DNA from: Theristus sp. LFF4_11
Taxonomy: Eukaryota; Nematoda; Chromadorea; Monhysterida; Xyalidae
NCBI GenBank assembly: GCA_030248135.1
Contig: JASANC010005261.1
Coordinates: 56,113-120,112 of the forward strand
DNA: 64,000 nt
Direction of reading: 5' to 3'
Positions 27,213 through 39,700 of the stretch are shown here, piece after piece. Numbering within the stretch: the first letter of the stretch is position 1; each line of letters begins with the position of its first letter. The position numbers and the translations under genes were made by a program. The notes beneath the pieces were generated by a model. The model saw only the letters and a list, made by a program, of their open reading frames with translations, was not told where the DNA came from and made no database searches.

Positions 27213-27887
27213 TGTGATAAGGCAACCTGATGCGTGAGATTTTGAAGTTAAATGGTGATTTAAGTTATTTAATTTCTAATCCAACAGAGCCCACTTTTCA
27301 ATTTCAAAATGCGATTTTATTGCGAGCTATATTGCGAGCACCATGATAAGAAAAGAATACATTCGCGCATGGAAACACAACCGAGGGAATCGCGCGGCAC
27401 GTGTAAGAAAAAGATAGAAAGCACAATGTATAAGATATAAAGGAACGTTATGAGAAACGAGAACGTGTTTTTAAAGACTGACTGCGAGAGACCGACGGCG
27501 GGAGAAAAACGAGAGCTGAAATGCGAGAAAAATCTAAAATATCCAAAACATAGAACAGATGTGATAGACACAACAATCATGAAGAATTTCGCGAACAAAC
27601 AAATCTTGATATTCAAAATGCAACAATGTAAACAACATTTGACATGACATTATACATAGAAAAATTTTTCACTCTTATTTTCTTTTATTTTTGCCGCCAC
27701 CGCCGATAAGCAGCCGCCACGCCATTGCCGCGCGCGCGCGATGCACTGGATTACTGTAATGAAAAACATAAAATAAAACATTTTTAATGATTATAATGTT
27801 AAGCTTAACTTTAATGCGCACCGAGAATGCGTGGACGTGAACGTGAAAGTGAACGTGAAAGTTAACGTGAACGTGAACTTTGTTACA
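27213..27887 (-). repeat. 3' LTR of the gypsy-type element
   Basis: Direct copy of 30027-30705. It contains a tandem GTGAACGTGAAA hexamer array near its plus-strand right end (27830-27880) and a GCGCGCGCG run near 27730. Confidence 0.9.
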
Positions 27888-29562
27888 CTCCTCCCCGGCT
27901 AAACTTGCGCTTGTCCGCAAGCGCCGCTAGACGCTCAGAACGTCGTACCTGTGGCATGGACACGCGGTTGCTCGAGACCGGGGATTCTAGCGTGGCCGCG
28001 GGCTGGAACGTGGCGTCGGAGTCTCCGAGCGGTTGGGGACTCTCCCCGACCGGTCGTTCTGCGACGGTGGCGTGCTCTGCAAATTTCAAACGATTGAGGT
28101 GTACCGTGTCTATAGGGGTGTCGCAACCAAAGGGGACAATACGCGCATTCGTGGCCGTGATTGAAACGATCGTGTAAGGGCCCTTCCATTTTGGCGCGAG
28201 TTTTAACGAGACTTCGTAGCGACATTGCGGTTCGCGATTCAAACGGCAACAGTTCCGTGTGATGTGAGTAATCACGCGGTACTTTACACGTGGGCCATAT
28301 CCGGTTAGGATGTGCGCCCATCTTGCGCATCCGCCGAATCTGCCGAGACATTCGCGTTCACGCGGTTTGCAAAATTTGTTTTCAACGAGGCGCGTAAATT
28401 TTTTATCACGTGGTGTGAATTTGAACGTTTCCGTTGGTGCAGCCCGTGATTTGTACCACAGAAGAACCAAAATCGGCTTGGTTCCGCGATTTGTGCCAGT
28501 TTCGCTGCTGGTGAACTCACTACTACGTTTTGCGACACACATTTTAGGACGGTTGCTAGTTGACCCGCTTTCACCGTTGACCGTCGTTTCTGTTAATGTG
28601 GCAAAATTTTCGCTAACCAACTCGTGTTCTCCGCGGTTTTCAGCGCGAGTTTCAGCGCGGCTTTCAGCGTGGGTTTTATTGCGATCACATGAATGCGGTT
28701 CTAATTCTGGTGCTGTATCCTCTGCGGAATTTTTGTCGCGCGGTTTGGGTTTTTCTGATGCGGTCAGCGGACACTGCGCGGTGCGATCGAGGTCGGGGAA
28801 CACTTTGAGTGTGCGGCTCCAACTAACGAGTAAATATTCATTCGGGGAGCAACCGTGTTTGAGTGCAGCTTCCACGCGAGCGGCTTCTTGCACAGCGCTG
28901 TTGAAATCCAATGGCAAAAACGGCAGTAGCGCGCGCAACGCGATTACTAGTGTGGGGCGTAGTCCGGCCAGAAAAAGTTCGCGAAGAATTTTCCTCCAAC
29001 ACGCGAGGGATTCTTTGGATCCACCACTGGCTCGCTTGGCCAGCTTATACAACTCACATGCGTACATGGGCACGGACTCCCGGTCACCCTGACGACGGTT
29101 GTACAACAACTCAGAAGCGAAATCCGCGTCGTCTTCACTGGTAAACTGGGCCAAAAAGCTATTTTTCAATTCTGCATAACTGCACGTTCGTGATTGTGGG
29201 GCTACGCGCGCGCTGCGTTGTGACTGCGAGAACTGCGCTTGCGAAATAAAATTGCTGAGCCATGATTCAGCACAGCCGCTCAATCGAGATGCAAATAAAT
29301 TTGGCCAGAAGTACTCGTGGACGCAACATGCGGTTACATTTTTTTCAAACTGCTCCACCCATGATGGGGCGTGTTCCCATGGATCGCGACCGTGAAATAA
29401 AGGCAACAGAGCTAGACGGCAAAATACGGCTTGCTCTGGAGGCGCGTGAGCGCGAGAGTGCGATTCAAATTCGTTATCCAAAGCAGCAAGTTGCTGTTGC
29501 AGTGCCGCAACTCGGGCTTCCAGTTGTTGCAAATGCGACTCAGTGATAAACTCGCGACTCAT
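27886..29562 (-). CDS. Gag fused to integrase C-terminal tail (single ORF, about 559 codons)
   Basis: ATG at 29562. Residues about 1-30 form a Leu/Gln-rich coiled coil. About 50-260 resemble the retrotransposon Gag capsid family (segments HAPSWVEQFEKN, SRLSGCAESWLSNF, LKNSFLAQFTSEDD). A charged linker has repeated RAETRAE. From about residue 430 the frame has the look of the C-terminal integrase module of Ty3/gypsy elements (LAPKWKGPYTIVS, then VHLNRLKF). Everything between Gag and that tail that a full element would encode is missing, yet the frame is open throughout. The junction lies roughly at residues 370-430. Whether the protein is made is unknown. Confidence 0.8.
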
Positions 29563-30026
29563 GCGTTCAAATCAAACTCGAAAAAAAAACATCAAATTTA
29601 GAATCAACTTACGCGATGCAGAAACAACGTTATGCCCGAAGCGAAATGTGCATTGTCGCCACCACCAGTAAATTATTTTGCGTCGAAGCGTTGATTATTT
29701 TTCGTCGAGTTAAAATTTGTTGAAAATTATGCGAATGTGGGCTCACGGACGCTCCGGCGCCCGCCCCACGGGCGCCACGGAGGATCAGCTGAGATTCAGT
29801 TGTAGCTCGGTGCGTTCGAATTATTCAGTTGCGCTGCGATGCACGGACGACCGCGATTCGAGAAAAAAAATACGCGAAAAAAAACTACTGCAAGTCCATT
29901 ATCGACGCCAAACTGTGAATGCAACGAGAAGCGAGAAATACAAAAAAACGACTACGCGGTTCTAGCGAGACGTGATCGGGAGCGGCAAGGTTGTCGCGTG
30001 GGTTTAGCTCCCAGCGTGGTCACCAG

Positions 30027-30705
30027 TGTGATAAGGCAACCTGATGCGTGAGATTTTGAAGTTAAATGGTGGGCGATTTAAGTTATTTAATTTCTAATCC
30101 AACAGAGCCCACTTTTCAATTTCAAAATGCGATTTTATTGCGAGCTATATTGCGAGCACCATGATAAGAAAAGAATACATTCGCGCATGGAAACACAACC
30201 GAGGGAATCGCGCGGCACGTGTAAGAAAAAGATAGAAAGCACAATGTATAAGATATAAAGGAACGTTATGAGAAACGAGAACGTGTTTTTAAAGACTGAC
30301 TGCGAGAGACCGACGGCGGGAGAAAAACGAGAGCTGAAATGCGAGAAAAATCTAAAATATCCAAAACATAGAACAGATGTGATAGACACAACAATCATGA
30401 AGAATTTCGCGAACAAACAAATCTTGATATTCAAAATGCAACAATGTAAACAACATTTGACATGACATTATACATAGAAAAATTTTTCACTCTTATTTTC
30501 TTTTATTTTTGCCGCCACCGCCGATAAGCAGCCGCCACGCCATTGCCGCGCGCGCGCGATGCACTGGATTACTGTAATGAAAAACATAAAATAAAACATT
30601 TTTAATGATTATAATGTTAAGCTTAACTTTAACGCGCACCGAGAATGCGTGGACGTGAACGTGAAAGTGAACGTGAAAGTTAACGTGAACGTGAACTTTG
30701 TTACA
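30027..30705 (-). repeat. 5' LTR of the gypsy-type element
   Basis: Direct copy of 27213-27887 with a 4-bp insertion. It would contain the promoter for the minus-strand transcript. Confidence 0.9.
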
Positions 30706-31158
30706 ATTCCTTGCCACTACGATTCACGATTGCGGGCGTGGTTTGAATGTTTTCAACCTGTAATTGTTGTGCAAATAAAATGAATTTGGAATCAACATTT
30801 CATCCAAGCACACCATCAATACCAAACAAAGCCAAGTCAAATTCAAGTGAACTTTTTGATTGTTGACCACATTTTGTAAATAAAAAACGTCTCTCTAGAT
30901 TTTTTGATTGCAGCGAACGATCTGATGCGCAATTTTACAACGGGCAAACTGCGACCATAAACTTCCGTCTTCTTGAACTTTTCAACACACGTGCATCTGT
31001 GTGGTGATTATTGCTGATGCTAAACAATAATTATGGTGTTGTCTACATTTATGTTCACACTACGTTTGCAGTTGCGCAAAAAGGGCAAGCGAATTTAAAA
31101 ATTAAAAAAAAACATTTCTGCCTTCCAGTCGGATTCGCCACGCAAACAGCTGCGAGTC
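30706..31158. other. Upstream region of the first secreted-protein gene
   Basis: AT-rich, no ORF of note. Likely holds the promoter of the gene starting at 31159. Confidence 0.4.
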
Positions 31159-32321
31159 ATGACTGGGTTGGTGAAATTGATTTTTCTTGATTTCCAAGTT
31201 TGAAATAAAAGAAATAAAACTTTAGGATTGTGTGCCAATTTCAGTACATTTTCAATTTTTAAAGTAGATAGCATTAGAATTGGAGGTTTTCTGTTGAAAC
31301 AAAAACGAATAGTCTTCCATTGCTCTCTTCACACCTTTTCCAGAGTTTTGGCGTTGTCAGCGTTACTGGCCGTGCCAATTTTAGCACAGTATGCAGACGT
31401 CGAATTCGAATGTCCCAACGGGCAGCGCTTAGCGTCCATTACTCGCCCTTTGGCCGAATCGGATGAGCTTGTTCGATTTTCATTTGCTTGCCAAGAATTC
31501 ACGGATGGATCACTTAAGGTTGGACACATTTCTGTTTCAGTTTTCAGCTGAGAAATGGGTCAATTGAATTGAGATGTATAAAGATTTTCAGAACGTGAAA
31601 TGTTGGCCAATGGGTAACCCACTGACTTGCAACATCACGTTGGCAGAAGGGTGCCCCGGTGACAACGCGTTCGTTGGTGGCATGCACGCGTATCCGATCG
31701 GCGTAAACGCCGCGGTGTACGTTTGTTAATAAAAGTGTCACTTTTCCGTATTCAGCAACTTTCTTTGACTGTCGCTTGTCGTTCTTCGTACATGTACCAT
31801 CTCCACATCAATTGCTCTTGAAACGTCAATGCAATGCAGCATATTTATAGTCTTGTGCCAGTGTGCTGTCGAGCGGATAACATCCGAGTCGACCAGAAAT
31901 CGTGCAGGAAATTGATCCTGAACAAGCGACAGACACCGATCGAGTATTACGGTGACGAGTTCACGTTGATCAAATATTTCTCCTGTCACAACATTCACCA
32001 GAAAAGTCTGAGCACTGGTTCCATTGAGTGAGTTTGTTCTGAGCACTGGTTCCATTGAGTGAATTTGTTTAAAAAGCAACACATTTGTATTGTTGAGTTG
32101 CTGATTTGTTGCATATACAGTGTACCTACTTCGTGTGGAAAACTGATAGAATTTTTGATAATGTGTTCAACTGGTAATGTCGTTAATCATTCCGTGTTCA
32201 ATGCAGATAGTCCCTTTTTATATTTTTCAGGGTAATAGATCAAATACTATACGTTCATGAATGCTTTTACGACTTCATTGGTGGAGAAGACGACGATGCT
32301 GATTATCGGAAGAAACAGTGA
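31159..32321 (+). CDS. Secreted Cys-rich protein A, dermatopontin-like
   Basis: Five exons: 31159-31166, 31344-31518, 31592-31716, 31851-32027 and 32231-32321, giving 192 codons with stop and consistent phases. The first coding exon is only 8 nt (ATGACTGG, weak donor GTTGGT). Joined to exon 2 it gives a clean signal peptide (MTGVLALSALLAVPILA). The mature part reads DVEFECPNGQRLASI, then C-containing segments RFSFACQEF, NPLTCNITLAEGC, FVGGMHAY and VPVCCRADN, and ends with an acidic tail (GGEDDDADYR). The spacing F-x-C-P-x-G-Q, paired CC and G-rich middle resemble dermatopontin extracellular-matrix proteins, but this is a by-eye call. The neighbouring gene B has the same five-exon plan and phases, so the two are tandem duplicates. 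Confidence 0.6.
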
Positions 32322-32965
32322 CGCTTGTCTTTTCAAAAGTTTGAAGAAGTTAACTTTCTAACATTTTTGTAGCATTAACGGTTATTCTTGTCCATAAAAA
32401 CAGGATCGTAGTATTTTATTATAGTGCTTGTTATATCTGAACAATAAGCGTGCTATTCATTTGGATGTATTCAAAGATTTTTTAAAATAAAGTTGAACAT
32501 GCATACACTCAATGCGTACAGTGTAGTACTTAGAAAGTACAACGAGTGTGAACACATTTAGGGGTAAGCAATTGCTTTGCACGCACACATTTGTTGATTT
32601 CTTGGCCAAAACATTTCGTTTCTTGTCGTTCGCATGTTTTGTGTTGTGTCGTGCAAATAAAATTGTTTAAACGCCTTTGTATCATCGGAAACTTTACGCA
32701 ATACCCTGTCAAAAGACACTTGCAATATGCACATACAACATGTATGACGATTTTGACGACTAACCACTTGAAATAAAGCAAGGCTTTCGCCTATTTTGAA
32801 TTAAGTTGCATGCTCAAATACGGTTTGTTTGACCAAGCGGTTTGCCAAAGCGTCGTTGGTTGAGAAAAAAGGATTAGAGATATAATCAGTGCACTGCTAA
32901 TTGCTTCGAAGTTTTTTACCTGTCATAATTGTGATTGGAGAGCAAACTTGGATAGGCAAGCATCA

Positions 32966-34684
32966 ATGAAAATCCGGTTAGTTTTGGTCGATAAAATTTT
33001 CCCTTCAATTGAAAAATGCATTTTAAGCACGTGAGAGTTGTTTTGGGGTTTAAAGTTGATTTAAATAAAATTCATAATTTTACTGAAAGTGATTTGTGAT
33101 GATTTGTGCAAGTTTGGTTTCTGACACACCTCGGTTTGGAAACCTCGCAACTTTCAGGCGATTAGTAATTTTGCTGGCGGCCATCATCGGTTGTACGTAT
33201 GGCCAAGGATACAGTGACATTCGATTCGAGTGCAAAACTGGCTACAGGGTAGCTGCAATACACAGGGACAGTGCTGATGGCGACAAAGTTGGTGCCATGA
33301 CAGTCGAATGCGAACGATTGGGCCATAATCTTGCGGTTTGTTTATTGTGTCCTTATCGTGTCCTTGGTGAACCGGGCCGCCTCCTATAAAAAATTCAATA
33401 TATGAAATGTTTTCCACTCAGCCTTTTTCAATTCTCAGCGTGCTGTTAGTCTAAAAAATGTGTTTTCGAAAACGTAAAATAGGCCAATTAAAACGACCAT
33501 TTTAGCTTGCAAGTTCAGCTAATTTTGCTAATTTTAAGCATAGTTGTTTCACAGCTGGGTATTGGGGACGATATGTATAGATATGCAGCTGGAGTAATTT
33601 TTGATCCATAGTTGAGACAGTTTTGAAGCGGTAGCATGTGACTTTGGTGGAAACAAATTTCCAAACTTACATTGATAGACAAAAAGCAGAAACGTTAGCA
33701 GCTAAAATTGTATAACCTATCTGAAGACTGTTGTTTTTTAGCCAATCTGCGAAAAAATGAAAGGCCCACTGAATTGTGACGGCTCCGAAGAACCTTGCAT
33801 GCACGGATCATGGCTGGGTGGCTTATATGGTTACGAACTCGACCGTAAAACCGGCGCTGTTTTGTGAGTTATTTCTTGCAGTAACAAACTTTCGAGATTG
33901 GTTGTTTCAAATTACATGTGAGTGAGTGAAATAAGTGATAAAGTTTTGCTTTTGAAGAAGACAAAAAGGTTTGCTGGATTGAATCTGTTGAATCAGGAGC
34001 ATCGTGCCGGGCACCGCCGTGCTTACTTCTTCTTAAATTTTACAGTGTATTATTCAGTTTGTTCAAGCAAAATTGTTCAGTCATGATTTCTAGTTTAGAT
34101 TTCAACCGATTTGTTGTCGAGATCCAAAAATCAAGATCATTCGTGGTTCGTGCCGTGGCACCCGGCTGAATTCGATTCGAAGTGGTTTCACACAGAACAT
34201 TCGATCGGATCAATTGATCACAAGCTTCAAATGCTGGAAACAGTACGACGTGAACAATATGTGAGTGTTAGGTTTTGCGATGCAAACTAAACTTTCTGCA
34301 AGGACGTGACTGATTGTTGCAGTTTAAAAAAGCGAATCTTAAAATATGCTGTCAGTGTCTCTTGTAAAACATCACTCAGATCTACCAGTATTGAAAATAT
34401 AAATGCTCAGAATTCACGATTTCATCTGGAAGCCGCAAATCTGCGAGTACGAGTACGACGAGAAGGCGGAGTCGCCGGGGCCGGGCGCGTCCAGGAGCAG
34501 GGGTCGGCCGGGCCGCGTGGAGCAGGAGTCGCCCGAGAACGACCCGTCCGTTTGCACCGCGTGCACCTGCCACTGCGGCCCGTTCCAGTGCCCGCGCGGT
34601 CGACGGCCAGCGCGGCTCATTCACCGCCGTCGCAAGCGGGCCGCCTGCGAATGCGAATGCTTTTGTGACTTCAAATGTGTCTGA
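32966..34684 (+). CDS. Secreted Cys-rich protein B, paralogue of A with basic Cys-rich tail
   Basis: Five exons: 32966-32976, 33158-33335, 33742-33863, 34099-34260 and 34411-34684, giving 249 codons with stop. The 11-nt first exon (ATGAAAATCCG) plus exon 2 makes a signal peptide (MKIRRLVILLAAIIGCTYG). It aligns with protein A exon by exon: DIRFECKTGYRVAAI, GPLNCDG, SWLGGLYGY, QPICCRDPKI, FIWKPQICEYEY. The last exon carries an extra 60 residues absent from A: GC-rich, Gly/Pro/Arg then dense in Cys (CTACTCHCGPFQC, RRRKRAACECECFC). That tail contains a dibasic RRRKR that could be a processing site. Exon 5 GC content differs sharply from the introns. The dermatopontin-like assignment is tentative; the paralogy with A is firm. 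Confidence 0.6.
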
Positions 34685-35177
34685 CAGGCACCACCATCGG
34701 CTGTGACCTTGTTCAAAGTATCTTGTGTCAAACTTTGAAAGTGGATATTTCTGAATGTTTACAAATATAATCTGTTATTTTTGTTATCTACTCTCCAAAT
34801 GGCACCGAGAAACCGGGATAAAGCATTCTGCAAATTAGAAGATTTTTGCTTGTATTTTCTACGCAATTTTTGTAGACGGAGATGGAGATTTGAAAATATT
34901 TAAAAATGCACTACTCAACACAATACCATGCAAAATATTTCAAAAATGTTTCTTTCCGGTTTTTTAGTGGAGTGATATTGCATTGTTTTTGCGCGTTTTA
35001 TTTCTGTTCGGTGAACACAGATTTATTCGCCCTTTTCTCGTTTCTTATTGACAGTCCGCCTTTTGAAAACAACGTTTTCCATTCTGAAAATCGCATTTTG
35101 TCATTTTACTTTTTTACTGAACAGCTTCTATTTACCTGCTTCATTGGCATCTATCTCTCTGTGAGTGTTGAATCATC

Positions 35178-36411
35178 ATGCCTCTGCACACACACTGTCC
35201 ATCTGTTCATCAAACTACATCAGCAACAACATCAACAACCACCATCACCAATCCGTGTTTTCAAGTCAATGTTGAAGAGTCGCAGACCAGCAGCGACCCT
35301 GGTTTCCACTCCCATACAAATGAAGAAAACAACGAAATGAATGTCACGATCGAGCCTGAGCGACAAGCATCGGGCGAAACTTCCGTGCCCATTGCGCGTC
35401 AGAGTAGCTCGACGACAAGTTCAAATGGTGAACCGATGTGTCGTATTTGTTTCAAGTGCGTCCGTTGTAAATGTCTCCAAATCAACGAGTTCATTTGTTC
35501 AAAGAGCGCAGCAGTATTCTTCAGCCAATCACCGTCAGTGCTGCGTGTTTGCGCCTGCCAGGGCAGCATTGGGTTCGTGCACGAGGCTTGTTTGAACGAG
35601 TGGCTGGCGCGCAGTGGCCAACCGAAGTGCAACATCTGCGGAGTCGCGTACGTCTACGACGGTTGGACGTTCAAACCGCTGCGACTTTGGACGAGACCCC
35701 GCTGTGACGATCCGTTGGTAAACGCAACAAAACGTTGTTGTTACTGGTTTCTACATTTTTCCTGCTGATGCAGCAAGGTCAAACGGGCTCAGTTCAAATG
35801 CGAATCACAAATGGCACCAACACGGTTTTCGTGTCTGTCACAGTACTACGTAATCTCGATCGCGTTGTTCGTGGTGCTGCAATTTTGCATGGCCAACTTT
35901 TGGCTGGTGCTGGCCGAGCGAATGACGTTCGTACGAGCGCTCGATCCGCATGCGCACTTGTATCGTGACGATTATGTGCGAATCAGTGAGTGAGCGCACA
36001 ACTCACTCGTACGCGTTACTTTTCTTGTGACACTTTTGGTTCAAAAACAAACAACTACTGTTACGTTCAGTGATCAACGTCGTTCTCATAATAATGTCCT
36101 CGTTCGTTACCATCACCGGGTTGTCGCGTGCAACCTCGGGCATTTGCGCCTACCTAAGTCGACAGAAAATACGAAAGGTTCAAGCGTACCAGGGCAATCC
36201 GGAGGGAAATGAATCAGTGGCTTACACCAACGAGAATGACAGTCGGCAACAATTTGCTGCTGAAGCGCGCATTCAGTTGCAAGAGGGCCAGCCGTTGCAA
36301 GGCAACCAGCAGAACTTGATCGATCAAATGGCGCAAAACGATTTCGAACTGGATGAAGTTATCGTGGAACCAGCGAAACCGCATCGACCGGCCACTGAGA
36401 AAACTACATAA
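35178..36411 (+). CDS. MARCH-type membrane RING-CH E3 ubiquitin ligase
   Basis: Four exons: 35178-35455, 35525-35717, 35778-35985 and 36071-36411, giving 340 codons with stop. The Ser/Thr/His-rich N-terminus is followed by a RING-CH finger with the C4HC3 pattern: CRIC, VCACQGS, VHEACLNEW, CNIC. The conserved tail is WTFKPLRLW. Two membrane segments follow (ISIALFVVLQFCMANFWLVL in exon 3; VVLIIMSSFVTITGL in exon 4) with a short loop, as in MARCH proteins that ubiquitinate membrane cargo. The cytosolic tail is Gln-rich. Intron 1 (35456-35524, 69 nt) splits the finger and is itself open in frame, so its retention would insert a Cys-rich segment in the RING. The start could instead be the Met at 35338. 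The acceptor of exon 3 (CAAG|GTC) is not typical. Confidence 0.82.
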
Positions 36412-36614
36412 TTTGTGATAGTCACTCGCTGCAGTTACTTTTTGTTGTTTCTCATACTGAACGAATGGTGAGACATTGATTACCAACTTTGATTGACATC
36501 CAAGCGGCAACAAACATGACACGTGTACATGTACCCATCTGTAATTTTTGAAAAGTATAAAGACTCGGAAAAGCTCTTGAAACATTATCAGGCGTTGAAC
36601 GTTAAAACATTGAA

Positions 36615-36690
36615 AAACCTAAACCAGCCTAAACCAAAGCCTAATCCTAAACCAAGCACAATTCTAACCTAACCAAGCCTTTTCGAAAAA
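36615..36690. repeat. Degenerate CCTAAN tract, copy 2
   Basis: AACCTAAACCAGCCTAAACC and onward, with CCTAATCCTAAACCAAGC, then AACCAAGCCTTTTCGAAAAA. It lies between the convergent MARCH-type and GMC genes. Confidence 0.55.
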
Positions 36691-36786
36691 GTAATTATCA
36701 ATCACCAAAACAATTCCGTTTTCAGCAAGATTTGTTTGTGGCCTGCCGGGGTGTGTGCGCCAGTGGATCACGATGCAACTGCTGTG

Positions 36787-39700
36787 TTATTGTGCATTCT
36801 TAATGATGTCAGCCGCTCGCTCTCCAATGACCATCGCAGGAACATTCGTGTTTGCACCAATCGTGTCAGGCGTCACGGAGATGTCGACCACACGAAGAGC
36901 ATCGACTCCGTGCACCCTGAAACATGCAATGCACCCTGAATACTCTGCATCAGTCCATTTTATGTCACCTAATTTGGATGCACGCAACGCGACCCAGCAA
37001 GCGAACCCAGCTGTGCCTGCGTTCACCTGAGTTTGTTGTCGACCACCGACGTCGTCTCGTCGTCGCCCATTGTGCAAGTGCCATGCGGATGGTAGAGCGT
37101 CACTGCACGGCGTTCGATCAAACATTCAAGGTATTCAGTGCTGGCGTGCTCTGTGTCGCCGCACACATCCAGCAACTCCAGTTCATACTTGTTTCGCAGT
37201 TCTGGATCCGAATACAACGCCTGCTGCGTCCGTAAACCTGCTTTGTTGAATTTCATGTTTTTTTGCGGTTTAGATCTGGATTTTCGTTGAAGTTGGAATC
37301 GTCACCATTTTTGTTTTGCACTATTGAACACAGGCTGCCAGCACAACACAGCTTTGCCCATTCTTAGTCCATTGTGCGACTTCATTAACAACAGAAGCGG
37401 TAAACAAAGTCTTGCAAGAGACCTATAATCAGACTGGTAAATTAAGGACATTAGCTGATGATTGGCTGGAGCGTGATCCTGATTGTTGAAATTGCATTTT
37501 CCTTTTTTTAAATTTAGTGTTTGTGTGGGTGAATGCTTGGATCTTTATGGAGTACATCATGAATCAGCCAATCAGCCGATGTCCTAAATTTTCCAGCCTG
37601 TAAGAAGATTACCAAAAATGGTTTACCAGACAAGAACAGTGCTTTATCGATAGGTTCCTGAAGATAGTTGGGTTCAATAATTGGATGCTCCAGAGGATCT
37701 CTCGATCTCAGCCTGACATAACCAACACTACGCGGGTGGTGTATCGTGGTCTCTGTCAGCACCACTGGTCGTTTGCTGGGGCGCACCATTGAGCTTTGAG
37801 CCTGTGTCGAGTGGTTGGAAAATATTCATGCTGTTGCACTAATGGTTACCGTATTTAGCTACAAGTTTACTTTAAAATAACAATACTGCACCTTTGGCGT
37901 AAAATTGAATATATGGGAAGACGACGGATGAAAAGAGGCGTCACCAATGAGCAAGTGTTGAATATCAGAACTATAGTTGTCAGGCAGCAGGCCCGTTGTC
38001 TCATGGGCGATCAAAAGAATATTTAACGAAACCAACGGTCCTGAAAGTGTGGCAGATAAGAAACAGTGATGGCATATATGACAACAGCACAAAATCCCTG
38101 AACATTTGCAGTTTCTCCAAAGTTCAGTGACAATTTTTAAGGGGGATTTCGCAACTAGTTTTTTGTGCGTACGCACGGACGGACACGACACTTAAAAAAT
38201 AGCCACGCGATTTAGAAATCGTGTCGTGTGTGCTATCTTAATGCATTACAGACACAATTGCGCACGGGATTTAGAACGACGTCTGTGCGTGCGGACAAAA
38301 AAACTAAATGGTGTTTCCGCCTTTAATCTGCCAACCGGTTCTGAATATTGCATACTCGATCAGCTCAAGCACCTTCTGGTACCAGTGGACCCGATTCAAC
38401 TGGTCAACTGCTGCACTGTCATTCAGAGAGTACGACTGAAACACGCACAAATGATCGCGCAGGTTCTCACCGACTGCCGGTAAGTGTTTCACAACGGGGA
38501 TCTAAAATTACAGAAATTAACTGGAGTTGTTTAACCCCAAGTGTCGTTACTTGTAATGCCAATTGGCGTTTTTAACACCGATGAAAACGCCATTTTTACA
38601 GTGTAATTTTTATGCCTTTCTTGTTTATAGTGTTACCTAAAAATTTTAATTTTTAAAGAAAATGTTTGGCTTTTAAATTTTTCGAGCCGTACGGCATGTA
38701 AATTGTAAACTACCCAGCCTCATGAATTGTAGTGAAACGCGAAACAAACTGCTAGTTTCTTCAGGTGTTCTCTGTTGCCAATGCCTGACAGTTGCAACAG
38801 TTGCGGGCTGTTGATAGCGCCGGCTGATACCACAACTTCACGCTTTGCGCTTATCGTGTACCGGCGACCGTCTTCGGCATAGCGAAACTCAACACTTGAC
38901 GCCACAGGCTTGTTGGTTTTTTCATTTTTTTGGAAGTTGATCTGTATAGGTTAGACTGTCAAAAACTAGAACACTCAACACCAGCGAAGCAACTGTTTCA
39001 TTGTCGATCACCTTTGTGACGTGTGCGCCGACAACGACATGCAGATTTTGCCGTTTCATTGCCGGTCGCAGGTAACAATTGCTAGTGGACTGTCGTGTGC
39101 CTGACTTAACGTCGATGTTGTGTTGCAGTCTGTGGAATCCTGAGCCATGTTTAGTTTAAAACGCTACATTGAATTTTTCAAGTTGTTTTCATTGTTGAGC
39201 AAACCGGTGTGCGTATCAGGTGAGTTGTAATCACCATCGGCGTTCATTCCCATTCGAGCGGCTGCATTCATCACATCTTGTGACAACGGTACTTTTGGCA
39301 CTTGCATTACGTTCAGCATTCCGTCGTGGCCGCGGTATTCTAAAAAAATTGAACTGCAGCTTGCAATAAAGATTTGACATGTTGAAAGTCGAACAAAACG
39401 TGTGGCGCTCGTGTATGACATAATTTTTTAAACGTGTCCCACTGAAATGACGTCATGTGCCGCCAAACATGACACAGCAAACCACACTATTGCGTTCAGC
39501 CGATTTCTTCCAGTAAACAACTGGTGAACGTCGAATTAGTCACACCAAATTGAAATTTTAGTGCCTATACTTTGACAAACGGGCGTTTTTAAAAACAAAT
39601 GACGTCATTTTAGTCCGGACACGTTTGAATAAACCCAAAATACCATGATCGTCGCTGAACGGGACGTTTTCAATTTTCTTGAAGTACGGCAGCAGTTCCG

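Larger units (their letters stand above)
27213..30705 (-). mobile_element. Young internally deleted Ty3/gypsy-type LTR element
   Basis: Two direct LTRs (27213-27887, 675 bp; 30027-30705, 679 bp) start TGTGATAAGG and end TTTGTTACA on the plus strand. By eye they differ by one 4-bp indel (GGCG near 30068) and about one substitution (T/C near 27813/30632). A 4-bp ATTC precedes the left LTR and follows the right LTR, consistent with a target-site duplication. The element is read on the minus strand. Next to its 5' LTR, TGGTGACCACGCTGGGAG is a plausible primer-binding site. A purine tract (GGGGAGGAG) abuts the 3' LTR. Protease, reverse transcriptase and RNase H are absent. Confidence 0.9.

Noticed and set aside
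36917..37026. Insertion in the GMC C-terminus (reading through between KLR and VHG)
   Set aside because: It is a normal 110-nt intron with donor AG|GTGAAC and acceptor TTTCAG; joining the exons restores the conserved GMC block.
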